NCBI GenBank assembly: GCA_900312665.1
Contig: ONZQ02000013.1
Coordinates: 186,001 to 250,000 of the forward strand
DNA: 64,000 nt
Origin: Cephalotrichum gorgonifer
Lineage: Eukaryota > Ascomycota > Sordariomycetes > Microascales > Microascaceae
Reading direction: 5' to 3'
Shown here: positions 10,902-21,804 of the stretch, piece by piece
Layout: the number at the start of each line of letters is the position of its first letter
How positions within the stretch are numbered: the stretch's first letter is position 1
The notes under the pieces: model-generated
The model's input: the letters and a program-made list of their open reading frames with translations, nothing else
Database searches by the model: none
Told to the model about the DNA's origin: nothing
Made by a program: the position numbers and the translations under genes

Positions 10902-11768
10902 ATGATCGCCAAGCTGGCAATAGGCCGCCTGGCCGCGATGTCGCTCGCCACACTCACGGCGCTCGCCAGCGCCGCGCCATTCTTCTCCGACACTATTTCG
11001 ATAAGTGACAACACTACGGAGGTGAACCTAGACCCCTTCATCCGCGCCATGGCCATCACGCCCCCGACCGCCCTCCCGCAGCGCGCCACGGCCAACGACC
11101 TCCGCTGGCAGCCCTCGCTGGACTTCGACAAGGACGGGTGCTACAACGTCCCGGCCATCTCAGCGTCCGGCGAGATCGCGCAGGGCCTCCCGCACAGCTG
11201 GGTGGGGCTCTCGAGCGAGTGCCGCGACGCCTCGGACCTGGACAACAACAACGTGTACTCGCGCCAGCGGTGCAACAGCGGGTGGTGCGTTTACCTATAC
11301 GACTACTACTTCGAGAAGGACGTCGCGGTGCCGTACTTCCAGGACGTCGGCCACACGCACGACTGGGAGCACATCGCCGTGTGGGTGCGCGACGGCGGCC
11401 GCCCCGAGTACGTGGGCGCGAGCCAGCACGGCAACTTCGAGGTCAGGCGCGCCCAGGACGTGCGCTGGGACGGGGACCACCCCAAGATGGTGTACCACAA
11501 GGACGGCGGGTCCACGCACTGCTTCCGGTTCGCGACCGCGGCGGACGACAAGATCGAGAACCACAGGGGCGTGTGGTTCCGTGGGGCGCTGGTGGGGTAT
11601 AACGGGTTCCCCGGGGGCGGCATCCGGGAAAAGCTGGAGGCGCACGACTTCGGGAAGGCGAATTTTGCGCTCAAGGACGCGTCGTTTCCGAACGCCTTGG
11701 AGAAGGCGCGGCCGGCTGGGCTCGTCTTTGACGTTAACCGCGACGAGGGATCTCCGGGGACTCCGTGA
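10902..11768 (+). CDS. NLP / NPP1 family necrosis- and ethylene-inducing-like protein
   Basis: Single-exon gene of 288 aa. The ATG at 10902 follows a purine-rich leader; residues 1-24 form a signal peptide ending in LASAAP. The NPP1 domain spans about residues 65-280. The family heptapeptide GHRHDWE appears as GHTHDWE at residues 150-156, so the third position is Thr instead of Arg while the His, Asp and Glu used for metal binding are kept. The domain begins with a DGCYNVPAIS-like segment and has extra cysteines (SEC, QRC, GWC) beyond the single pair of type 1, suggesting a type 2 or 3 relative. NLPs act outside the cell on plant plasma-membrane sphingolipids, but many family members are not cytolytic, so activity cannot be assumed. 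The divergent heptapeptide argues for caution. Confidence 0.9.
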   Translation: MIAKLAIGRLAAMSLATLTALASAAPFFSDTISISDNTTEVNLDPFIRAMAITPPTALPQRATANDLRWQPSLDFDKDGCYNVPAISASGEIAQGLPHSWVGLSSECRDASDLDNNNVYSRQRCNSGWCVYLYDYYFEKDVAVPYFQDVGHTHDWEHIAVWVRDGGRPEYVGASQHGNFEVRRAQDVRWDGDHPKMVYHKDGGSTHCFRFATAADDKIENHRGVWFRGALVGYNGFPGGGIREKLEAHDFGKANFALKDASFPNALEKARPAGLVFDVNRDEGSPGTP

Positions 11769-12905
11769 AGTCGCCCGTTTGAAGGCGCGCTGTCGTCTTC
11801 CCTTTTGGATACCCTTCGTCGAACATAGCGACTTGATGCCGGTGCCGGACTCTGTGCATACCTCAAGATACCCCCCTTACGCTCTTACGCTGCGATGATT
11901 TTAAAATACGACTTTAGGCTTTGCTCCCTATGCAGAGAGCAAGCAGGAGGTATTTATAGAACTCTACCTGCTTGTCCCGCCAACATTTATGCTCTTGTTT
12001 ACGATTTCTCATTCGCCGGCCGGAAGCGCCGGAAAGCTTATTTAGACCCTTACCTATCAAAATAAACTTCATCGCCGTCCCTTTGGTAACCCCCCGCCCG
12101 CACCCTTAAAAGACCAATAGGAAGCTGCCGGAAACGTAAACCCGTAACGGAGGCCGAATTTAAGCACCGTACTGATTAAAAATGAAGCCGTGAATACCTG
12201 CAAGTCTCGGCGTTAGGCCTTAACGCAGCCACGCCCTGGAACCAGAATCCCGGGACCGGCCCGTCCCTCCCCCCCAAAACTACGGAGAGGGCACAGATCA
12301 ATTTCATCGAGCGCATACTGGGAGATGCAATGAGTCCATTTCATTCTTTCAATCGGGATGTTTCGGACCCCCGGACCAAGATGGCGCGTCCTCTCTGCTT
12401 TTTTCTAACACCAGCCAGTGGGAACCTCACCCTCACGGACAGATGATCGCGTTCACAATTTCAGACAATGCGCGCTTAATGACACACGAATCACCCTAAT
12501 TAGTCATCGTGGATCTCGCATTGACCCAGATTTCATGTACTCGTGGTCGGAGTAGAGGGGGTCGGAGTTTGCCAATGCCAAATTCCGCAGTTGAGTACGA
12601 TCGCCACGAACGATGACATCACGACCTGGCTGGCTACATCGCACAAATCTCACTCACAAATAGTGACGACCCCGTCCCATGGGAGAAAGAAATATTTGAA
12701 ATTCATTCATCTATTGAGGTGATCCCCGTCCACCTGATGTGACTAAAATGGTTTATATGACGTGAAGATATGATGCGAGGAAAAGGAGACGCCAGAAAAT
12801 AGCAAAGGAGGTAGAAGTCATCCCAAAAAAAAACCATCTCAGCGGCTTAGACGATACGAAAAATGGCATGAGAAAAAAAAAAAGAAACATCATATGGCCG
12901 GGCGG
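11769..12905. other. Intergenic between convergent genes
   Basis: About 1.1 kb separating the NLP and desaturase 3' ends, with no coding signal. Short A-runs at 12825-12890 lie next to the desaturase stop and probably belong to its 3' untranslated region. Confidence 0.5.
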
Positions 12906-15289
12906 CTAGTGGAGCCCGCTCTCGCCCGTCTCGGCCATGTACTTTTGGCACTCGATCATGATCTTGACCTGCTTGCCGAGGTCGCTGAGCCTGCTCACGA
13001 CCTTTGCGTTGGAGTCAACGAAGCCGAGGATGGAGTAGGGGATGCCGGTCTCGGCGCAGAACTCGCGGACCAGCACCTGGACCTTCCTGAGGTTGTGGCG
13101 CGGGACGCGGGGGAAGAGGTGGTGGACGGCCTGGAACTGGAGGCCGCCGTGGATGAAGTCGAGCCAGGCGGGGCAGTCGACGTCCATGGTGGTGCGCAGC
13201 TGGCGCTGGGGGAAGGACTCGGTGTCGCCGAGGTCCGAGGTGGACATGGCCCAGTGGGAGAGTGTGATCTGGACGTGGAGCGGCATGGTGACGATGTGCG
13301 ACACGAGCACGAAGGCCACGCGGACGGGCCAGGTGGGGAGGGTGCAGATGATGAGGCGGTACCCGAAGATGTACCAGAAGCAGGCCATGAAGAGGGCCTC
13401 GCCCGGGCGGATCCACCACGCCTTGGTGCTGCCGAGGGTGGAGGACTTGGACGAGATGACGTGGAGCCACGAGAGGAAGTAGAGGTTGAAGCGGGCGACA
13501 CCCATGATGGGGTAGTAGGTGTAGTGCTGGAGCGGGACGAGGAAGTCGGCGACGGCGTCCCAGACGAAGACGAAGCCGTCGTAGTAGGTGGAGCGGAGGG
13601 AGTCGAAGAATTTGGGCGAGGTGGCGAAGAGGGGCACGTTCTGGATGTCGGGATCGTGTTCCTATCGTACGGTCAGTAAGAGGGTTGGGTTGGGCCGGAC
13701 TGGGATTATGAGAGAAGAGCATGCTCAGGAGGGAACTCACGGGCTGGTTCGTGAGCAGGTGGTGGACGTTGTGGCTGCTCTTCCACCATCCGATGGACAG
13801 ACCGCAGCAGAAGTCGGCAATGAACATGCCGATAAGGGTGTCGATGGTGAAGTTCTTGGTGATGGCACGGTGGCCGGCATCGTGCGCGGTGAACATGAGT
13901 TGATGCTGGAGAAAACATGAGTGTTAATAATTATTATCAGGGAGACAAGCCCCCTGGATTTTTTTGGGGAGGGGGAGGGAAAGAACGAACCCAGAAAAGG
14001 CCCAGGAAGACGGCCGAGGTCATGTACCAGCCGTAGTTGAGCGTCGTCAGGAAGAGAGCGAACAGGGTGAGGTAGCGGACCATCTCCTTTCCGTAGTCGA
14101 GGTAGGGACAGTCGTACAGGCCGGCGTCGATGATCTTCTGGTGCATGATGCGGTACTTGCGGACGATCTCCTCCTGCACCTCGACGTCGACGGGCGGGTA
14201 CTCGGCGAGGTCCTTCTTGGCGTCCTGGCGTATGGACCACTCGACGAAGGTCGCCTTGGCGGACTGGGCGCGGCTCTCGGCAGACGCGTTGACCTCGTCG
14301 AGGAAGTGGACGTCCTCGCTCAGCTGGGGGCCCCTCGAGGCGACGGCCTCGGCGAGGTACGCGGCCCTGGCCTTTGCGCAGGCGTGGGCCCGGAGACGGA
14401 CGCCGCCGTCGGCAGCCGGGTCCTCGGCCAGGGGGGAGGATGATGATGATGATGTCTTTTCATCATTCTTGATCTTGACATCCGAGATGGAGTCGGCGTC
14501 GCTCTCCTCGGATGTGAACGAGGTCTGCACGCTGCCCTCGCGGTCGGAGGAGAAGTGGCTCCCGTTGTCGTCGGTGGTGCTGTCGGTGTCCGAATCATAC
14601 ACAGCGGAAGCGGAAGCGACAGACAATAATCTTTCTTTTTCCGACGACTGGAACTGGAGGTGGGCAGGAGGGTGTGAGGTGGCCTGGACCCGGTGGGCCG
14701 CCCCTCCAATTGGTGGTGTGGCCCTGGACCAGAACCCCGCGGGTTTCCGACCAATCTGGAAGCATTTCATCGTTTTCAGTGTGGCGGCCGTGTGGTACCT
14801 GCATTTTTCGTACCTCTTTGTCAGAACTTTAAATTTCCATAACATCTCCCTTTCCCTCCGTCTCAACGGAATAATAATCGCCCTTACTCCTCCCTCCTCC
14901 GCAAAAGGAAAAAAAAAAAAAAAAAAACCGAAGGGCAGGGCAGCAGCAACAACAGCAAAACGTAACTGTTCGGGCCAGTCTTCGTTTTTCCGGCGCTATT
15001 GTGTGTGCCCCGGTCTTTTTTTTTTCCCTCCTTCAGAGGAAGGGGCTTGGGGGGACGGACATTTGGGAAGGGGGAAAGGAGGGAGACCCCCCGTATGGAT
15101 TGTCATTTACACATTGATCTCGTCCGTCGCGTCCTTTCCGACCATATGTAGGAGCACCTGGCGACCTCCGGGATGCTTCTCTAGCCATCTGTCGAGGCGC
15201 AGGACAGCCTCTTCCCATATAACGATCGTCTGGCCCTCCGCAATCTTCTCCTCGATCGCGCTCCGCGTTAATAGCTGGTTGCGGTCCAT
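12906..15289 (-). CDS. Sphingolipid delta-8 desaturase (cytochrome b5 fusion)
   Basis: Four exons, 15111-15289, 13991-14798, 13741-13905 and 12906-13661, encode 635 aa; all phases agree. The first intron is long (312 bp) and lies inside the cytochrome b5 domain; the others are 85 and 79 bp. The b5 domain (about 1-90) has the heme motif HPGG at 39-42 and the second heme-ligand His at about 62. After a Ser/Asp-rich insert containing a poly-Ser run comes the membrane desaturase domain with three histidine boxes: HDAGH (337-341), HNVHH (374-378) and QAVHH (561-565). The third box with Gln in place of the first His is the hallmark of front-end desaturases. In fungi this architecture introduces the 4,8-sphingadienine double bond of glucosylceramides in the ER. 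It is longer than most relatives because of the low-complexity insert. Confidence 0.9.
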
Positions 15290-15936
15290 GATGGTATGCG
15301 TGTTGGCGGGCGCGGCGTAGAGCGCCGGTTGGAGGTAGGAGGGTGGAACGCAGTTGTCGAGCGGAGGGTCGGTCGACAGGTTCGAGATAGGAAGCGTGTC
15401 GAGCGATTCGAGGAGGAGGTTGTCGTGTATAAGCAGGTAGGGTAGTCGAGAGCGAGTGAAAGGTCGGAGAACCAGAAGTGAATGGCCGGATCCGTCGACT
15501 GGAATGGGCAGGAGTTCAGTTATACATCAACCGAGAGGCATGAGTACTCGTACAAGTAATAAAGGAGGAGCTGGAGTGGAATCCTGGTTGGAATAGGAAG
15601 GTGGCTCCTCCCGGAGCCCACCCCGTGGGTTTACAAGTACTCGTACCCCGTACCTTACCCAGGCGAACGAAATCAAGATGGGACAAGTATATTTTCAGGG
15701 GACACACTCTCATGCACTCTCGTGCTCTCATACTACCCACTTCGTACGAGTACTCCGTAGTGGATAGGCACAAAACAAGCTGCGCCATGTGTGGGGGCAA
15801 AGTGGGCAATATGGGCGCATGCATTGCGGGTACGGAACTACGATTATCTAGCTTGTACGGTGACTGGAAAGGGAAAGTATCACTAGCGACGGACGGGACA
15901 AGTACTTGTATTCAACCGTTCTCGGGTCTAGAGAAA

Positions 15937-15986
15937 GGGGGTGGGCGGGTGTGGGCGGCGTGGGCATGGGCGTGGGCGTGGGCATG
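15937..15986 (+). repeat. GGGCGT/GGGCAT minisatellite
   Basis: G-rich imperfect hexamer array (GGGTGGGCGGGTGTGGGCGG followed by several TGGGCA/TGGGCG units), with more than four runs of three or more G. Confidence 0.65.
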
Positions 15987-16942
15987 AGCAGGTGAGCGGG
16001 TGAGTGGATGGATGGTGTGTCGCAAGCAGGCATGGAAATCTCTTCATCGTCTCCGCCGCCCTGATCTTGATCGGCTTTGTGAATTTTGTTTCGGTGATTG
16101 CGTCGTCCCTCCAATCATAGCCTGTCAGCGACCACGGTTTAGTCTCTCGTAATAATACCCAGGTACTCGTGGGGGGGGGGAGACCAGCACGGGAGAGCAG
16201 AGGGGACGGGGAGGGTGAGAGCAAGTACAAGTATTGGAAGGGGGCGCAGTCAAGCGCAGAACGGAAATAGTGGGGCAGAAATTACTTGGAATACCAGACA
16301 TACGGATACGTGTATTCGATTTTGTCGGATTGGGGGGTTCCGTTCGTGCCCACCATTTTTTCCCAAATGGATCTCTCTCCTTTTCCCTTTATTTTTCCCG
16401 GCCGGGCGTCGACGTAACCCCCCCAGAAGTATCAATCTTACCGCTCTGGGGCAAAAAAATGCGGGGCTCCAATACCCTGGAATCGGCGATAATTGAAGCT
16501 ACTTTTAGCGAGTTTTAGCTAATTTTCGTACTCGTATGTACTCGTATCCCCGTATACTACGGAGTAGTTCAGACAAGCCAGCGCCCCGCTGTCGGCGATA
16601 TACAAGGCAGGCGGGAAAGTGGACTTGGGATTTGCGCAGTCTGCGCACCAATTACGAGCACCTGTACAAGTATTCGCTCAAGTCGCGGGCTAGGCGTCGC
16701 AGCCACCCCAGCTTGCGTTTACACAAGCCACTTGTGCCCGTACTCGTACCTAAATGACGACGGCCAATATTTGTAGCGTCATGGGTACCCGCGCCAGTAG
16801 TGGGTGGTACGCTTTATTTGGCGCATGGAGTACAAACACAGTACGTGTTCTCAGCCAGCGCCGCAGCCATCGCCCCCCTATGACGAGGTTGAGCACTCGT
16901 CCTCGTGGCCTCCGTTCCCAACAACTCGCGTTCATTCCCAGG

Positions 16943-16970
16943 CACTCACACTCGCACTCGCACTCCCTCG
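16943..16970 (+). repeat. CACTCG microsatellite
   Basis: Imperfect array of CACTCA/CACTCG units followed by CTCCCTCG. Confidence 0.6.
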
Positions 16971-17224
16971 TGCGAGTACGCGTATCTATTGGGGCTGAAG
17001 GAGATGGAGTCGCATTATTTTTCCCGCCCCATGTTACAATTATACGGATCCTTCCGAGGATATGTTTCTCACACCGGACACACACTGGTATAATACGCGT
17101 ATGGCTGGCTCCTCCGTCGTGTTGCCGTATCACTGTAATATAGCCACTCCAATTCTCTTGCGAGAGTGACAACCCGGGTAAGCGCGAAAAAAAAATCTAG
17201 GGTGTCCATCTTGCTCGCAAGGTC

Positions 17225-17254
17225 ATTTTTATTTTATGTTATTTTATTTTATTT
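17225..17254 (+). repeat. ATTTT microsatellite
   Basis: Imperfect pentamer array of ATTTT units with one ATGTT variant. Confidence 0.7.
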
Positions 17255-18708
17255 CTGAGCCAGCCCGAAACGAGAGTGTCGTACCACACGTCACCTGTGT
17301 CATTGTGGTATTATGAGACGATGCCCGTCCCGGGGCATGCTCGGCTGGGGAGGTTGCCGGATTTGGCTGCCGAAATCCCTGTGCAGCGAACGTAGCCTAT
17401 TTAAACTTGAAATTGGGACAGACAGCGCACCGCAGGTTTGCAGTCCATCCCATCTGACATGCACGAGCGGAAAATTGTCGCAAAAAAAAAGAACAGGCTG
17501 CTCCCTCTTCTTCAGGTCATTAATGATGCACAGGGTTAGTCCCTCCGTGCTCGTTGCGTGCGCGTAATATCCACAGTTCAATCGCACATCTCCGGTGGCG
17601 GTACTCCCTCGATCCACAGAGCGTGGGAGGAGAGAGGCGGCGTACTTCAGCGCGAAGGGGCCACAAAAAAAACCGAGACTATGCACCTGGAAAGAGCGAC
17701 ATGGGAAGAACGTTGGCCACTTCTTCCCGAGACAGAGCGGCTGGCACGCGAGCGAGCCGAAAAACAACGGGTTCGGCGAAACATGCTAGGGATTTCCGAC
17801 GGGAAGAGTCGCCCCCCTTTTTTTCTTTCCTTTTTTCAAATAAGGGTACCCGTAACCAGTTCCAGAAAACGGTACATACTTTGGTTGTGCGGAGGAAACG
17901 TGTCCGGGAGAGATGTACTTGGATCTTGTACCTTGTATCCCTTGTATACCAATACTCCGTCCACTACGTCGTACCCCACAACAAATGGTCTGGCCCAGGA
18001 ACGTGGAGGTTTGGCCCTCGGCTCTTCCTGTTGGCCAATAACCGTTGGGACCCCTTTTTACCTCCTCTCTCGGGCGCTGCATTCTTGGGGATTAGCGTCC
18101 CGAGGAGAGGGGAAAGACATGCTGCCCAGATTTCGGCGCTAGACAGTTTCCAGAAGCTGCCAACCGTGAGTGGCTGGCCGCAAGGGTGGGACGAGGAAAA
18201 AGCGTGGCCAGGCCCGCTAAGCCAAGATTGCGATGAGATACATAAACGACTTTGTGTCTTCCCCATCTGTGCATCATTGTCCGTTCCAACTTTCCGACCC
18301 CCTCTTCTCCCCGCTCCCCCTCCCGCTTCCCTTCCAGCATTTGGGACTATGTTTGTACTTGTAATACTCGTAGAAGATGTTTGACACTGATGTGTTGATC
18401 GAGACCCAGTCACGCATTTTATCCCCGACTTTGTCCGCAAGCATCTCCCTGATGGAACTGTCTCGTGTTATTGGTACCCATACTCATACTACCCGCTCTT
18501 AGAGCAACGGGACGATAATCTCTGGCCAGGGGCGATTTATGGAGCGGGGATGAATGCTCCGCTGAGGTTAAATACGACGGTACAGAAGGACAAAGTATGC
18601 AACCACACTATCGCCTCCTTTAGCTCGTTGCATTCCTTCGAGGTACGAGTACTTCATGCTGGTAAGGTTGGGCTAGGCCGCACTCGGAATTTAGGCCCGC
18701 CTGGTCGA

Positions 18709-18725
18709 CCCCCCCCCCCCCCCCC
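18709..18725 (+). repeat. 17-nt poly-C run
   Basis: Uninterrupted run of 17 C in intergenic DNA. Confidence 0.85.
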
Positions 18726-21614
18726 TAGACTAGCATTAGTATCAAAGGAGTGTTTGCCCAGCCGCTTGTGAGCTCACACATGCAGCAGTGTGTCTGCCCA
18801 TTACAACATTGGACGGCCCAACGTATCTCTCTGGTCGATATCACACGATGCGCTCTCGCGCGGTCCGTCGCAACGTGTGTCCGAGTTTGAACCCCGGCTG
18901 GGGTTCCCACGTTTGTATAATAAAACGCAAAGCAAATACATGTACGTACTCGTAAAAGGTGGTCTGTGTGGGTGGTGTCGCTGTTACATCGCTTCGGTGT
19001 TTATGCGGGGCTAAATTCCGTCGGCGTTTGCTGTGTACAAAGTATATTCTGGAATTATTTTTGGTTTGAGCGAAAAAGCAATCACCTGGCCTGGCGGCGT
19101 GAAGCGGCCCGCATGCCTGTGGTTCCAGGCACGTGTTACCCCGAATTTCGGGGAACAGAACGGCCGAAACGTGCGATGTGCGAAAGCATCGGCTTTAATA
19201 ACTCAATAATAGTATGGAGTTAATATTGGGATTGTTCTGGTCGCCTGTTTATATAATCTCCTGCGCAATTGCGATGTTTCATTTTTAAAAGATGGGACGA
19301 ACGGCCGCCCATGGTCCTCCTACGGAGAGCGTGCTATCAGAAATGACGTTCCCCATTCTCAACATTTCTTCGACATGTAATTACACCGCAAGCTTACAAT
19401 AGGGGCACAGGTTTATACAAGTAGGGCGAAACCCCCGGGCGTGTCCGAACGTTAACACCCAACAAGGCTTTCCCCGTCCCTGCCTCTGGTATGCTGGCAT
19501 CTTCGGGTTTCTTTTAGTTCAGTCTGGGGTGTTATTCCGAACAAACAGGTTTATCGAAATGCCGAATTAGGAGCTTGCGAATCTACCCAGGAGGCTGAGC
19601 CACGTGTGTAGGCCAAGACACCCATGACCTCCCCAGCTGCATCGCGCCATTCCTTGTTCCACCGCTTGCCAAGGTGCAGGGTGGGAGGGTGTGGAGGATA
19701 TCGGCCCATTCACGCGCTTCCACCAGCCCACTCCTCTGGTCCCTGCATTCCCTGTGGCCTGGCCCGAAGCGGCATGCCACCGGTGCCACTCGGGGCGTTA
19801 CTGGGAGGCCCAATAACCGGCTACGGCATTTTGTTTCGTGGCCACGGGGAAGTTCTGATGGACAGTGCGACACGCATCGGCCTTGGCCGCACCTTTCGTA
19901 AGCAGTTGCTTCGAATCTAGATTTCGCATCTTGGGGGTGCTCTCGGGGCGGCTAGTGGCAACGAACATGATACACAGTCTCTGATGGTTATTATTTTCTT
20001 GCCTTTTGTTCTTGTCTCAGGAATCCGGCGATCAAAAGGACTAAAAAGGCGGTCACGCCCTCGATTTGTTGGGAATACTAAACCTTGTGTTGCCAACACG
20101 ACCATAGGGGCTCCCGTGGTCTTGATAGCACTCCTCTGACCACGAGCCTATGGCTAGGGTAAGGACCTCCATCTCACCAGCCAATTTGCCCTGGCACTCC
20201 CCCAAGCAAGCTTCGTCGGCTATCTCCTCATAAATCGCCCAAAACCAGTAAACGGACTGGACCCTTCCCTCCCTGCGTTCCAACGGCGGGCCTCCGATGT
20301 CCAAATCTGGTCTCCGAAGACGCCAAGCAAGCCATATCTATGATATCGAGATCCTGAACCGTTACTCGTGGGGTATGAGAAAACCGCCCAAAACCAGTAC
20401 TGATGTCCTTGCCGTCCTGCGTGAGTATGAATACGCCCGACGTTTGCCGATACACCGGCTGTGCACCTACTGAAGGATGCGTTGACGATAAATGTGCCCT
20501 TTGTCGGCCTCATTCGCGCAGCGGAACGGGGAAAGCGAGTCGGTCCATTTTCGCCCATCACTCTTGATAGCATCGGAGAGCTAGGAGCCTTTCTCAGGGG
20601 TGCAGTGGTATATCACGCTGGCCAAAGCAGGAATGAATTAGTGAAGCTTCAAGTACAGGTTAGGGAGCTTGCCCCGATGCCCCCTCGACACACCGAATAG
20701 GGCTAATGTTTACCCTTTCTCCTCTCTACTAGTCATACGACGCTCGGTTGTCTATAGGTATGATGATAGTATAGGACAGGAATACCCCCTCGACTGGCTC
20801 CATAAAATCTCGGAACGCCTAACGCAATAGGTACAAGTGAGAAGGCTGTGCAGAGACCCCGCCCGAGGAAAGGAGCTGGTTCCCAAAGCAGAGGGTGAAA
20901 CCCTGAGTAAAGGTGGCATGGAGTCCACCGTGGTCGTTTGTGGAGTTCTGAGTTCATCGGGCTGCGGATACAAGCATCGTCATCGGCAACGTGTACTCGT
21001 CGGCTGGCCAAATTTAGGGGTTCGAGTAGGATTTATCGCCACGTACAAATTCCATGCCGAGGCTGCGCTTCCTAATTGTCATCGTTAAGTGGGTTCAGTA
21101 GCGGGAGTTGTGGGCTCAAAACGCAGTCGACCTCCAATGAAACCACGGTTTAATCATCGAAGTGGGAAAGGGGTTGGTGGCTGATACAGTAAGCCCACAA
21201 GAGCTAAAATAGATTAAACTGTGATCCAGGTTACCCCGACCTAGGCCCCGCTAGTTCGTCTAGTTGGCTTGGCCTAGAGAACGTCTAGCGTTAAGGTTAG
21301 AAGATCCGAAAAGTAGCGCTGCCGTTCCAGATCAGAGAGTCGCAATCAGTTTCACCTAGACCTATGATGGCAAGTAGCTTTGCTGGTTTTCACATGCGTA
21401 CACGGGACCCACCTATTGCATCCATGTCACTTACCATCCTTGCGGTACAGGACGTTGATGATTGATGCTGAGGAGCCCGACCCACATAGCCACAAATAAT
21501 GACGTTGCACGCCGATGAGTGGGTTGCGAGGATATTTTGAGGGAGCGAGGGTGTTATGAGGGAACTGATATGCTTTTCCGTAAACAACTATTATATCCTG
21601 AGTTCACTCGTCAA

Positions 21615-21654
21615 GGGGGAAAGAAGGGGGGGGTTGGGGGTTGGGGATTGGGGG
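21615..21654 (+). repeat. G-run cluster, possible G-quadruplex
   Basis: Five G-runs of four to eight bases within 40 bp, separated by short AA, TT or AT spacers; it fits the G-quadruplex pattern. It lies 150 bp beyond the stop codon of the CBM52-like gene. Confidence 0.6.
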
Positions 21655-21804
21655 CTTAGCCAGCGCTTCGGCATATAAGCATCAGATTGAAAGCCAGGGA
21701 TCACAGTTATGGCACCTCGATGCGACTCGCTCGGTGGATGTAGTCAGCTTAGCAGTTTAGTCTATAATCTACCCTGGGTCTATCGCGCCGCCGCTGGCCA
21801 CCAT

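Larger units (their letters stand above)
15290..21804. other. 6.5-kb gene-poor block rich in AGTACTTGTA/TACTCGTAC motifs
   Basis: No convincing gene in 6.5 kb. Long open frames at 17.3-18.4 kb occur in several overlapping frames on both strands, start at non-ATG codons or lack family features, and look like chance frames in GC-rich DNA. At least a dozen copies of variants of TACTCGTAC or AAGTACTTGTA are scattered between 15.54 and 19.0 kb. Also present are simple repeats, a 17-C run, a 19-bp direct repeat with one mismatch (20232-20250 and 20381-20399), and a G-run cluster near 21.63 kb. Confidence 0.55.

Noticed and set aside
12894..13679. 261-codon plus-strand frame
   Set aside because: Exact antisense shadow of the last exon of the desaturase; composition is that of a reversed coding strand.
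17300..17767. 155-codon minus-strand frame
   Set aside because: Starts at TTG, overlaps equally long frames on the other strand and lacks any recognisable domain.
17554..18384. 276-codon plus-strand open frame, with 194- and 158-codon frames overlapping it
   Set aside because: Overlapping long frames on both strands in GC-rich intergenic DNA, with no family motif, no consistent codon bias and repetitive TACTCGTAC-type content. Judged chance frames.
18840..18910. Box-B-like GGGGTTCAAACTCGG on the minus strand
   Set aside because: No foldable cloverleaf around it.
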